A DNA stretch of 64,000 nucleotides from Linderina pennispora (lineage: Eukaryota > Kickxellomycota > Kickxellomycetes > Kickxellales > Kickxellaceae), in NCBI RefSeq assembly GCF_002104995.1, contig NW_024468254.1, forward strand, positions 62,001-126,000, read 5' to 3'. Below, piece by piece: positions 40,716 through 50,515 of the stretch. Positions within the stretch are counted from its first letter, which is position 1; each line of letters begins with the position of its first letter. The notes beneath the pieces were generated by a model, which worked only from the letters and a program-made list of their open reading frames with translations, did not search any database and was not told the DNA's origin. The translations under genes and the position numbers were made by a program.

Positions 40716-40787
40716 TAGCATCACCAAGTTTCGATCTTGGGACCTCAGGGTTATGAGCCCTGCGCGCTTCCTCTGCGCTATGATGCT
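40716..40787 (-). tRNA. Initiator tRNA-Met (anticodon CAT)
   Basis: A 72-nt cloverleaf on the minus strand. Acceptor AGCATCA pairs with TGATGCT plus A. The D arm is GCGC-AGAGGAA-GCGC. The anticodon stem CAGGG/CCCTG has loop CTCATAA, giving CAT. The T stem CCAAG/CTTGG has loop ATCGAAA. The A1-U72 pair, the three consecutive G-C pairs next to the anticodon loop, and the ATCGAAA loop in place of TTC mark it as the eukaryotic initiator rather than the elongator. Confidence 0.88.
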
Positions 40788-41430
40788 TTCCAAACTCTGA
40801 GATGTCTGCAAAAAAATATGTACATAATATTGATAATGCCCGCCATGTGACTCTGCTTTGTCACACGTAGTTGAAGCGGTGTCTGAACAGTCTTCACCTT
40901 CTCCCCAAAGGGAGAACGATGTCCTAGCCATCAACTAATACCTGTTCATACACTGCATTTTTGTATCAGCTATCATAAAAATATAGGAAAGATTAGGAAG
41001 CAGACCTACCAGACTAATAATAATGTCAACAGGGTCTAACATGGGGAGAAATGGTGGGGAGTCTGTTTCTAGCTGTGGGGCATGTAATGTGGTGCATAGA
41101 TTATATTGCCTCTGATGCTCATCAATGAATCGGTTATTAATTCTCTATCACCTGGCTCTGCTAATGCCTTTGTCTTGTGGTTTGTTTCAAATATGCTTGG
41201 CTGTATCTTTATATGCTTGGCTGTATCTTTACCTATATATAAGATTTTATAGTCTAAAAAGTATCCGACCGTCCGCTAGAAACTTTTTATTTGGTTAAAA
41301 GATAAAACTTTTAAACCTCAAAGTGAGTTTGGATGACTTGCTCTGTAAACTCCTTTTGATCTTGTGCGGCATCTGACCTCATCGGTGAAACCAGGGCGAC
41401 AAGTTGTTATTGTAGTGGTCACAGGTCTCT
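40788..41430. other. AT-rich spacer before the right inverted element
   Basis: About 640 bp with no gene. It contains a perfect 20-bp tandem duplication at 41191-41230. The last ~60 bp faintly resemble the sequence just outside the other element copy (shared GTCACAG close to ACTAG). Confidence 0.5.
41191..41230 (+). repeat. Perfect 20-bp tandem duplication
   Basis: ATATGCTTGGCTGTATCTTT occurs twice in direct tandem with no mismatch. No function is evident. It lies 200 bp left of the right-hand element. Confidence 0.9.
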
Positions 41431-43429
41431 ACTAGATATCTCCATTGGTTCAGCGCAAGAGCTGCTCTCATTGTCGGTCGGCCTGATAACTTCCATGGCG
41501 TCATCATGGTGGTCATCACTAGCTGCGCAACACTTTTAGGATATTTATCTATGAGCACCTATTGAATAAGGCTATATAGCTCTTCTGGTGGTTATGCAAT
41601 ATTTGTGGGTTTATTTTATAAATTAATTTGTCTTATGAACATGCGTAAGCGGTAGTATTTGGGCCACAATGGACCCAGTCTGTATAGACTGATTCAAGAG
41701 ACTGTATCAGTGCTAAGGGCCCTAAGAACCATGCAAGCCAGATAACTTTTAATAAAGAGTTCTTAATGCTATGCATCTGCAATACAGCAAAACTGAGCAG
41801 CATCATTTCTCTTCTTACTTGCCTATTGAATTTCTCAAATGAATATTACCCGCAGCACTACTGTCATAAAGACATCACTTGGTGGTATTGGCTTCCGTGA
41901 TTCTATGTTGCCCCGCCTAGAGCAATTTGTACACAGCGTCATTATCATCAAAGAGCATACATACATGCTTGCACGATGGATATTACTCCATCAACTAGCT
42001 GACGATGATGCTTTTGACCCTTCAATACTTGTGAAAAAGGGATTCTTACGTTTTATGTATTCATTTATCACAACCTGAAGGCAGATGCGACCATATCTGC
42101 CAAGGATTTCGTCAACCGGAAGGACAGGCCAGAGCTGTCGAATGCAGATTTCGGTGATGTAATTAGATATCATATTTATGCCTATCTATTACATAATGGC
42201 AATATCGAGCTACATGGTGTATGCGACATGAATCAAGTAGCAACATACATGGATACCGAGCTGATGACAGCATACAAGAACAACATTGTGTTGCACTATG
42301 GCACTTGCCTACAGCGGATTCTGGCCAAATTGATTGATATTCGCAGCCGCAAAAACACACAGCACAGCACAATGGGCAATGTGTCCAAGGCCGAGTTCAA
42401 TAATGCATGTCAAATGTGTGTTTATACACCTGCACAGAAGCTCCGCCAGGCAGTTGCCTCTAGGCACCCTGATCTCAGTGTGCTCACCCCACCGATGCTT
42501 GCGATCTACAACAAGCTGGCACCAGTCCTTAATGCCTATGATGCCAAGTACAGATTCGCCAAAGACAGCCGATACTATGATGCCAAGGTAAATCCACTCA
42601 AGCATCTGCGTGCATACATTCGCCTATGCCAGCTTATCGAGAATGAGCAGCTTGGCAAGTCTCCCCCCAATGCTTGCCTCTGCGGACATCATGGATCCCA
42701 GGCCATGTGCGCTTAGACAAGCAAATAATCAAGCAGGTGTTTATTTCGAAAACACGTGAGCAGGTTACAGAGGTCAACGCAGCAAAGCGGGTAGCAACAG
42801 AGGCAAGGAAAGCAGCAGAAAATGGTGAAAATTGGCCAAGAAGGCTGCACACGAAGCAGCAAAGATGCCATCAGATGAAACAGAGGCCGCTGCAGCAACT
42901 GCAGCAGTAGCAGCAGACATTCCCGCATGTTCCCAACCCGCGGCCCTACCAGAGATCGAAGAACCCAACTGTGAAGTGCCATGGCCTTCTCCGCTGTACA
43001 AGCGAGTCATGTAAGCGGACCATGGCGCAATACAGGCGAGCCTATTCGTCTCGGCTCTTGAACCGCGATCTCGCAGCAGTTCTAAACTTCAGACTCATTT
43101 TCCAGTCACTCTGTGATTCAGGCAGTATTCCTGGACGGTTCCGTCGTTCTACGGCCATTGCTGCCAATGCTTCTGGCACCACTCTGGCAACAAAGAGGCC
43201 GCGCAAGAGGCGTGCAGCAGCAGCAGGCTATTCTGCTGCCAGCAGCAGCGAACCAGCGCTGAAGCGCTTGCGATGAGCAGGCCATCAAGATGGGAGATGT
43301 CCATGACCGCCATTGCACCAACAACCATCCGACACGTTCAAATGATCGGTTCGCCGTGATGCTTTTATCGACGTGCCAACCCATGCTGATTAGCAGCCGA
43401 GTTCGCATCGCGAGTAGAGCAGTTCTAGC
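41431..43429 (+). mobile_element. 1999-bp Fanzor/OrfB-like element, right inverted copy
   Basis: This is the counterpart of 34198-36196 in opposite orientation. It starts ACTAGATATCTCC and ends GAGCAGTTCTAGC, so CTAG again bounds it, with the outermost base altered at the right end. It has about 408 bp of 5' non-coding sequence, the remnant gene, then about 153 bp of 3' sequence. In Fanzor and TnpB elements the 3' end encodes the guide RNA scaffold; whether this 153-bp end did so is unknown. Near-identity with the other copy means recent duplication or recent gene conversion. Confidence 0.8.
41839..43276 (+). pseudogene. Broken Fanzor/TnpB-like (OrfB) nuclease remnant, right copy
   Basis: The gene starts at the ATG at 41839 (MNITRSTTVIKTSLGGIGF). 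Phase changes occur in 42034-42076 (after an A-run, before a TGA at 42076-42078), at six C (42663-42668) and near 42826-42833 (A-run). A further jump before 42971 coincides with the missing centre. The C-terminal part, CHGLLRCTSESC then LNRDLAAVLNF, resembles the zinc finger and third RuvC acidic motif of OrfB-type nucleases. About 480 codons remain in total; intact fungal Fanzor1 proteins are considerably longer. Introns could mimic some shifts, but no GT-AG pair explains them together. Confidence 0.6.
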
Positions 43430-43661
43430 ACATACATAAGCGAAACGGTGGGTAATTCAAAGCAATATTGAGCACATGATTATTCATAGATATTTTATAT
43501 TGCGTGCTGAATTACATAGTCCATACTGTGATTTGTGGGAGAAATGTACAAAATAAGGAATTGGCGTGTTTGGTTGATACGTAGGAAAGTGCCAGATGTG
43601 TCAGACACAGGGGGCAGGGTATGTGGTCGGAGTGCGAGGAGAATAGGTTCAAGTCATACAG

Positions 43662-44840
43662 TCAAGCCATTGCGCTGCTGCTACTGTCATGCATGGCCGG
43701 GCTCAGCGACGAGCGGCCACTGCCAGGCGACGTCTCCCCCGACCCGTTGCTGAGGCCGCTGTTGCAGCTGCGTCCCAGGCCAGCGTGCTGGGCGTACATG
43801 CGGCGGGCCTCCTCGATCCCGTGCTGCCGCGGCAGGTTCAGAAGCGCACTGGCACCGGGGTGCTGGTGCGCCATGTGGCCGTCGCGCGCCTGCTGCGCCA
43901 AGAACGAGCGCGGCAGCGACGAGCGCGACTCGCTGGTGGCCGAGCTGCTGAGCGGGAACCCGTGGCCCATGGGCGTGAACCGTGGGCTGGGACGCATGTG
44001 CGCCACAGCGTACTCTGCAAACTCGAGCGGGTCGATCTGCGAGCTGCGGTTGCGCGACCGCGACGGGCGGATCGGGATCCCCTGCCCAGCCGACATCTGC
44101 ACTGATGTGCGGCGGTGCCTGAGCGCGTGTGTCTGCGAGTAGCTGCCCGCGTTGGCTGGAGCTGGCAGCATCTGCTCGTGGTGCGCCTGCCTGGGCAGCG
44201 ACCAGCCGCTGCGCATCTCGGGAATCGGCGAACCCACGCCAATGTCGGCGCCAACCATGTTGGGCGACACGATCTCGATGGCCTCCATCAGATTGCGCAC
44301 ATGGTCCAGGTCGACGTTGGCCACCGAGCTTCGGCTCCGCCGGGCATTGGGCAGCCAGACCCCGCTGCCGTCAACGGCAGGTGAATGTCCACCGCGCATG
44401 CTGGCGACGCTAATTGCAGGCGAGCCTGGCTCAGACGGGCGGCGCGGCGAGATGGTTTCCTTGACCACCGCCGCCATCAGGCGCGAGACGGTGCGGCTTG
44501 CCGGGTCCAGCGCTTCGACGAACTGCTCGAGCTGGATGTTGGCTCCCTAGAGGACAAAGGCCCAAAGACAAACAGACACAGGCGTTAGTGGGCATGTTAG
44601 CCAACAGGAACAATACCCAGCTCCCATGGGAGGACCGGTGTGTTTATCGTAATCTGCAGTACTCCGCTGGGCTTTCCGCCAAAGGAGCGGAGAGCAATCT
44701 CTGGAAATTGCCTGTTGAAAACCTCGCCGAGACCAGCCACTTACATTTGCTTCGTTGAGCTCAGCGATTGAGTGTTCGAGGGCGATCTTGAGCTTGCGGA
44801 GGAGCTCTCCATCCAGCGATTCCTCGGTCCATTTGCCCAT
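43662..44840 (-). CDS. Two-exon gene, Ser/Arg-rich protein of unknown function
   Basis: Exon 1 is 44745-44840, starting MGKWTEESLDGELLRKLKIA. It ends at a perfect GTAAGT donor. A 198-nt intron (44547-44744) ends in TAG, and exon 2 is 43662-44546. The junction keeps frame (NEAN then GANIQLEQFVEALDPASRTV), giving 326 aa. The first ~65 residues look helical and folded; the remaining ~260 are low-complexity Ser/Arg/Pro/His with SP-type sites (ISPRRPSEPGSP). The compact helical N-terminus with a disordered tail suggests a regulatory or scaffold protein. I do not recognise it. An additional 5' exon cannot be excluded. Confidence 0.65.
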
Positions 44841-45807
44841 CTCTGTGTGCTAGGCGACAGAGCAGGAGTGTGGTGGAATCCAAAGAGACTGCAGAAATAT
44901 TCTTAGGCGACCCAAGGGCGCACGAGGCTGGCGACTTCCCGGAGCGCAGTGAGCTGTGACCAAGTGTGGGGTAATGCCGCAAAAAACTCTTTTTCACGGC
45001 TTGGCAAGTCAGTGCACAGTTGCTTCCTTCTGGTGGCTCCTTCTGGTGGCTGTGGCGGGGGAGGATATTAATGTGTTGTTTGTGGCTCCTCTGTTTCGCA
45101 GAGGAACTGGAGGGCGCGGCAGCAAACGGGCACAAGAATTCCTTTCTATCCTGAGACTGGGTTTATCGAACGACTTCACAGAGGCAATGCAGGGCCTGGA
45201 GTCGAGCTCGGTATACAGCACAGATTATCGTGGCTCCCGCGTTGACTCGCTTGAGCTGGAAGACAAAAGGAGGGATGGGGGAAGCACGTTATGTTGGCGG
45301 CCAGGGAGGGGAGGTTGGGAACCAGTGCAGGGCAGAGGGCGGTAGTAACAGCTGTTGAGCAAAGGCGAAAGTAACAAGCGTTGGAATGTCTGGAGCGAAT
45401 GGGAGTTTTGGAGAAAAATAGAAACTGTTTGCGAGGAATACTTTGGAGGAGAGAGAGGCCACTGCGCGCGGCTTTTCTCCGGGCGTCTTTCAAGCGAGGG
45501 CGTGGGGAGTGTAAAAGCAAGAGCGCGGCCTGTCTGGCCGCCAGCGAGCCGCTGCCAATAGAACGTGACCGGAGCGCAGCGCCCACAGCGATTACTGCGT
45601 GTCCACACCTGCCAAAACAGGGCTCGTTTTCTGCTCGCTGCTGCTGCTTCTGGGAGGGTGCGCTTTAAAAGCGCGAGGGGTAGAAAATTTTTTACCAGGG
45701 CTTGTAGCCGGACAAAGAGAAAATTTTTTAGCGACTCAGCAAAAATGACGGCATCGCCGAATAGGAGCCGACACAAATACTACGCTTCCGCGACGCTTCA
45801 CACTCGC
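44841..45807. other. Intergenic region between unknown gene and GPI18
   Basis: About 970 bp. Overlapping frames (for example 45225-45776 minus) look like chance. It should hold the promoter of the two-exon gene and the 3' region of GPI18. Confidence 0.5.
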
Positions 45808-47151
45808 TCAGGCGGGCGGCAAAAAGTTGCTGAACAGGACAACGCCGACCAGCCCGTAGCCGATAAAGTACGTCAGCACCGCACGCTGTACCAGCCGGTT
45901 GCCGGAGCTGACCAGGTGTGCAGCGAACCAGAACACCGGCGGCACGCTGGAGAAAAACCGGGTTATGACCTGGACGTGCATCGTTGTGGTGGCCACGCAC
46001 AGCAGCAGCGCCCACAGATACATGTGCGGCAGCAGATCGTCGCCGAAATAGGCCATGTGCAGCGAGTGCGTGCGTACCGAGCGCTTGCGCTCCTGGCTCG
46101 ATCGCCATCCGAGGGTCAGGATCCGGGACACATCGTGCCGCGAGTAGGCCCAGAGACCAGCTGCCGACAGGCCAGCCATCGGAAGTGCGAGCAGAAAGTT
46201 GGGAATCTGCTGCACAGTGTAGTAGCGCAGGAACCCGACATTCCAGTACTCGTCCTGCACGAAGCTGTAGAGGAGCGGCAGCGTGCTGCTGCAGTACCTG
46301 CGCGGTGTAACAGAGCCATTCATGCAGAATTCGCGATACCCGTATATCTGGAACGCCATAAATCCGAGTGACGAAATGAGAACCAGCGCTAGCGCTTTGA
46401 CCATCTGCAGCGCAATAACAGCAGCCCGCCTCGGCAGCGCCAGTGTTTTGCTGCTCCACGCCTCGCTCATGACCACCATGTCCCACACGATGAACCCAGA
46501 GTATAAAGCACCGTTTGACCGGCACAGCGAGCTCAGGCAGAGCCATAGCGACGCCTCGGCGTGCTTTTGCTCGGTGGTCCTCAAGATTGCAGTGAATACA
46601 AGCCAGGCAAACAGGCTCTCGGTGTAAATAGCCGACATGAACATGTTGGACGGCGCTAGCACAAACAGCAGCGCTGCGATGTACGCCAGGGACTCGTTCT
46701 TCAGGGTCCTGCAGCCCAGCTTGTATAGCGCTACTGCCGCAAGCACAAATGCCAGGTTGCAGACGACGAGGCCGGCGATGGTCAGCGACAGCTGCCGATC
46801 GACCACCAGATGCAGCGGCGCCAGTACCGTGCTGTCCAGCAGACGCATCAGCCCCGGCAGCAGCGGGAAGAAGGCGTGCTCCTGCTCAAACACATAGCCC
46901 GATTCCGAGATGTGCAAAAAGTAGAACGAGTCCCACCGGACCACCACTTGCGCCACCGCACGCAGTAGCTGCTGGATATGAGTTGATGCGCGCGGCAGGA
47001 TCAAAAACACGGATGTGTCATAGTCGTCGTATATTGCGTTTGCAGCGATTCCTAGGGTGAGCGCCACCAGTCGCGACAGAGCGGCATACCGGGCCACGCT
47101 CCACCGACGGTCATTCACTACAGTCGCTGTCTGCGTTGTTGGTGCGGGCAT
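45808..47151 (-). CDS. GPI18: GPI mannosyltransferase 2 (Gpi18/PIG-V)
   Basis: A 447-aa multi-pass ER membrane protein. The frame is open further upstream (to 47340), but the Met at 47149-47151 (MPAPTTQTATVV) is the likelier start because the upstream residues show no family features. Conserved PIG-V elements are VVRWDSFYFLHISESGYVFE followed by HAFFPLLPGL (the luminal WD and HAFFP motifs), then LFVLAPSNMFMSAIYTESLF, CRSNGALYSGF and CSSTLPLLYSFVQDEYW. About eight to ten hydrophobic helices alternate with loops. Gpi18 adds the second mannose to the GPI anchor precursor in the ER lumen from dolichol-phosphate mannose, with a Pga1-type partner in yeast. It is divergent from QCR8. Confidence 0.9.
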   Translation of the reverse strand: MPAPTTQTATVVNDRRWSVARYAALSRLVALTLGIAANAIYDDYDTSVFLILPRASTHIQQLLRAVAQVVVRWDSFYFLHISESGYVFEQEHAFFPLLPGLMRLLDSTVLAPLHLVVDRQLSLTIAGLVVCNLAFVLAAVALYKLGCRTLKNESLAYIAALLFVLAPSNMFMSAIYTESLFAWLVFTAILRTTEQKHAEASLWLCLSSLCRSNGALYSGFIVWDMVVMSEAWSSKTLALPRRAAVIALQMVKALALVLISSLGFMAFQIYGYREFCMNGSVTPRRYCSSTLPLLYSFVQDEYWNVGFLRYYTVQQIPNFLLALPMAGLSAAGLWAYSRHDVSRILTLGWRSSQERKRSVRTHSLHMAYFGDDLLPHMYLWALLLCVATTTMHVQVITRFFSSVPPVFWFAAHLVSSGNRLVQRAVLTYFIGYGLVGVVLFSNFLPPA

Positions 47152-47646
47152 TAGGGGTGTATGAAAGAAGGCTTGGAAGGGCACAGATGGTCTGCGACAT
47201 TCGCCCGCTCCACGGCTCTGCATAATGTGCCTGCAGTAGATCAGGAGCCGCGTATGGGGCTTTGGGCAGCATATGGCGGTAGCTAATACGGCTCCATATT
47301 GCCAGGGCATGCTACCAGCTAGCTGCGACCATCTCCCCACCGTCAGTTATGATCCCCGGCCAGTACAAAGTGCGGGCAAAGAGCAGCCGGTGTGGGCCCA
47401 GCGGCGAGTCTCCATGCCCACAGCCAGCCAGCCAGCCCAGAGTCCAAGCGGACAGCGGGATACGATCACCCGATCAAATTGTGATCAGCGAGATAAGATG
47501 TGTGCTGGTGGAATTATTGGTGCCTCAGGCAGTGCAGCCAAAGTGCGACCGTGGCCCAAAGAGGCGCGAAATTCAAATCGCGAATTGGCAAAGCGATTTC
47601 AGCTTCACTCTCTCCCAATCGACATTAAATCCAAATTCAGCAAAAC
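47152..47646. promoter_or_regulatory. Shared divergent promoter, GPI18 / QCR8
   Basis: 495 bp between the two start codons with no canonical TATA box seen. It contains GATC-rich sequence at 47463-47493 (ACGATCACCCGATCAAATTGTGATC), which I can describe but not assign to a factor. Confidence 0.45.
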
Positions 47647-47916
47647 ATGGGCGGACACGGTTACTCTGGATGGTGGGGCGCTATGGGCGGCCCCAAGCAG
47701 CGCGGCATCGTCACGTACCAGCTCTCGCCGTACGAGATGAAGGCCAACGCGCACCTTATCAGCAAGGGCACCCACAACTTCTTCCGCCGCACCAGCGCCC
47801 AGCTCGGCTACATTCTGCCGGCGGTGTTCCTGTTCTGGGGCGTGACGCACTTTGGCAAGAAGAGGCACGAGTTCATCAACAGCAAGGCTGGCCACGCTGC
47901 GGGCCACAGCCACTAA
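47647..47916 (+). CDS. QCR8: Cytochrome bc1 complex subunit 8 (Qcr8)
   Basis: An 89-aa protein. The family signature GPKQRGIVTYQLSPYE sits near the N-terminus, followed by a single membrane helix (LGYILPAVFLFWGVTHFG) and a short basic/His-rich tail. Length and order match Qcr8, the small ubiquinone-binding-protein-type subunit of respiratory complex III, which sits next to cytochrome b in the inner mitochondrial membrane. No cleaved presequence is expected in this family. Confidence 0.93.
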   Translation: MGGHGYSGWWGAMGGPKQRGIVTYQLSPYEMKANAHLISKGTHNFFRRTSAQLGYILPAVFLFWGVTHFGKKRHEFINSKAGHAAGHSH

Positions 47917-48103
47917 GGCTCCCGGCTATGAGCGACATATACGTTTTTCCGACTTGTTTTCTTTTATACATCCTTGACACAGCTTTAGCCATGCAACATG
48001 CAGCCATAAGAAGGCATGGCAGCCTATATCGTCTAATATTAGGCTGATTCAATGACTGGAGAAAATACTGTTGGTATTGCTTTCATTTATCTTCCTATTC
48101 GTC

Positions 48104-49000
48104 ATGTCTATCCACAAAACTGTGAAGCTCGCAAATGGGCTGGCAATGCCATCGCTTGGGCTCGGCACCTGGCAGCAGCGCGATGCTGATGTTGTGAAAC
48201 GGGTTGTTGGCCAGGCGCTTTCTACAGGATATCAGCTAATCGACACAGCAAATGGTTATCACAATGAAGCGGCAATTGGTGACATATTGACTGAGATATT
48301 CAATAAACCCGGTTCGGCGATTCAGCGCAAGGACATCTGGATTATGAGCAAGCTTGCACCCACGCAGCAGGGGTACGAGAAAGCCAAGCAGGCAGTCCTC
48401 GATTCGCTCAAGAAACTGCAGACCGACTACACCGATCTGTATCTGATTCACTGGCCTGGCGCGTCAAGGCTAAAGCCTGACAGTCCCAAGCATCGCGAGA
48501 TGCGTGCGGGGAGCTGGCGTGCACTGGAGGAGCTCTATGAGCAGGGAAAAGTTCGCTCGATCGGCGTCAGCAACTTTACTACACGACATCTCGACGAGAT
48601 GAAGGAGTATGCTAAGATACAGCCGATGGTCAACCAGTGCGAGATGCACCCGCTGTGCCAGCAACCAGAACTTTTACAGTACTGCGCGCAGAACAGCATT
48701 GCATTCACTGCCTATGCTAGCCTGGGCGAGGGAGCACTGGTCAACGGCGATGTCAAATTGCCACAGCTGGACGCAGTTGCCGCGCGGCGCCCTGACCTAA
48801 CCCCAGCCCAGATTCTGCTGATGTGGGGACTACAAAAGGGTGTAGCAGTAATTCCCAAGGCGTCAAGCGCCGGGCGCATCCAGGAGAATTTCGACGTATT
48901 GGCAAAGGCCGAGCTCAGTGCGCAGGATGTCACAGACCTCGATGGTATTGACAATAAGCCCGAAAAGCACTTTTGCTGGCATGCAGAGCACATTGCATAG
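48104..49000 (+). CDS. Aldo-keto reductase
   Basis: A 298-aa protein. I take the ATG at 48104 (MSIHKTVKLANG), because the 11 upstream in-frame codons are hydrophobic and lie before the family start. The AKR tetrad is visible: Asp47 and Tyr52 (LIDTANGYHNE), Lys83 (IMSKLAP) and His116 (LIHWPGA). The signature KVRSIGVSNFTTRHLDEM and the C-terminal nucleotide-binding region (IPKASSAGRIQENFDV) are present. AKRs are cytosolic NADPH-dependent reductases of aldehydes and ketones in a TIM barrel. The substrate cannot be told. It is downstream of QCR8 on the same strand, 188 bp after its stop. Confidence 0.92.
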   Translation: MSIHKTVKLANGLAMPSLGLGTWQQRDADVVKRVVGQALSTGYQLIDTANGYHNEAAIGDILTEIFNKPGSAIQRKDIWIMSKLAPTQQGYEKAKQAVLDSLKKLQTDYTDLYLIHWPGASRLKPDSPKHREMRAGSWRALEELYEQGKVRSIGVSNFTTRHLDEMKEYAKIQPMVNQCEMHPLCQQPELLQYCAQNSIAFTAYASLGEGALVNGDVKLPQLDAVAARRPDLTPAQILLMWGLQKGVAVIPKASSAGRIQENFDVLAKAELSAQDVTDLDGIDNKPEKHFCWHAEHIA

Positions 49001-50515
49001 TAGATGAAGTAGTCACCATCAGGCTCTTCATTTGTAAATACCAGACTTATGGCACTCACGATGCGAGCACAGCTAGTCAGCAAGGTTTAGACAGTCAATA
49101 ATGTGGCAAAGACCCTGCCATAGGGTTTCATAGCCTAAGCCCGATGTAGCAGCAGCCCAGAAAATTAAAAAAGAATTTACACCTGCTACGGCCATGATCA
49201 GGGCTGGCGTTGCTGCTTTGGTTCACCATTGCTGGCAGCAGCTGAGGGCTTCTTTGCTTACCTGCTTGCTTGCTTGCCTGCAGTCTGGGTCGTAGCATAG
49301 TCATCTGGAGCAGGCTCAGTAGCGAAACCTTGCAAGACCTTTACCTGTCTGGCACAACAGGATGTATGTTTCCACAAGGTGAGCTCGATGCAGCCTGCTT
49401 GTAGGTGTAGCGATATTTTATTGCAGAAAGTTGCAGAGCAGCGGTGAGGTTTCATCCCACTATCCAAGGCAGGAGATGATTGTATAATCAGATGCATCCA
49501 TCGAGTGGTTGCCGATATAGATCGTTGAGTCGAGTCCCGCATCAGAGTATGTCGTGGCTGGCAGCTGCAAAGGTTAAATAGCGGAATGTAAAGGGTGGGT
49601 TTGTAAAGGGTCAGAGCGTGTAGAAAGGGGTGGGGAATAAGAAGAGGCGAGCAGCACAGGGGGGACCGTTTTTATATGCAGGATGTGTTAGCCAGCAAGC
49701 CAACGGTTCCAAGTCTGAGCGTCGAGAGTGCGAAATTTGAGTTGCTCTTTTATTGAATTACTGTACCTACAAAATGCGAAGGAACTACGACGAATAGCGC
49801 TTTAATATATAGTTCCAGGTTCGAGTTTTTTTTTTTTTGAAATGCTATTACGATATATTTGACACCTTGGGACTATATAATCTTCAATATAGTGTAAATA
49901 CTACGGACACAAGAGTATGTTTGCCATCGCCAGGGCGCCGTATGTGTTGTCCTGCAGCAACCTTAGCCGCAGTTCGGAAGTCTCCTTGCGGTCGTGTGCC
50001 TTCTGTTCACAGGCCGTCGCTAGATGATGTTTCAGTTGTCTGCACGTCCGTGTGGCTCTTGTTAGCTCTGGCAGTCCGTCCTTTCTCCTCAACTGATCTT
50101 ACACATCCTTTCCTCCATACATGCCGATAAGCACCCATTCGTATGATTGCTAACACATAGGATCACTTATATGGCAGTTGAGCCTTCCCCCAACAAGGCA
50201 CGGCCAATATTGTTCTCTTGACACAGTTTTTACAAGGGGTTGCAAGAATATTGCCGTTTTGCATCACCTGAAAATCTTAGCTCAACGCTCAGTCCATGCA
50301 TTGACAACTTTTAAAGGATATTCTCCGCTAATGTGAATCTTGATGAAGATTCGAAGACTGGTCACCAGTAAATCCTCCTGCTATTTGCGCGCTTCAACGC
50401 CTGCAACTACGTTCAAAGAAACTCCGTCATATAAAAAGGTGAGGCGCTCTCCATCTTCTACCTACTGCTACTCATCAAACACCCTCTCTGTTCCCTCAAT
50501 AAATATAGCCATAGT
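49001..50515. other. Intergenic region, no gene recognised
   Basis: About 1.5 kb. A short CTTGCTTGCTTGC microsatellite is near 49262-49276 and a T-run is at 49827-49838. A minus-strand frame at 49258-49542 shows no protein-like feature. The final ~150 bp (CT-rich) are the probable leader of the transporter gene. Confidence 0.5.

Noticed and set aside
34198-43429. Reading the two repeats as long terminal inverted repeats of a single cut-and-paste transposon
   Set aside because: Each arm holds a whole gene remnant with its own ends, and the middle has tRNAs and cellular-type genes but no transposase; two separate copies fit better.
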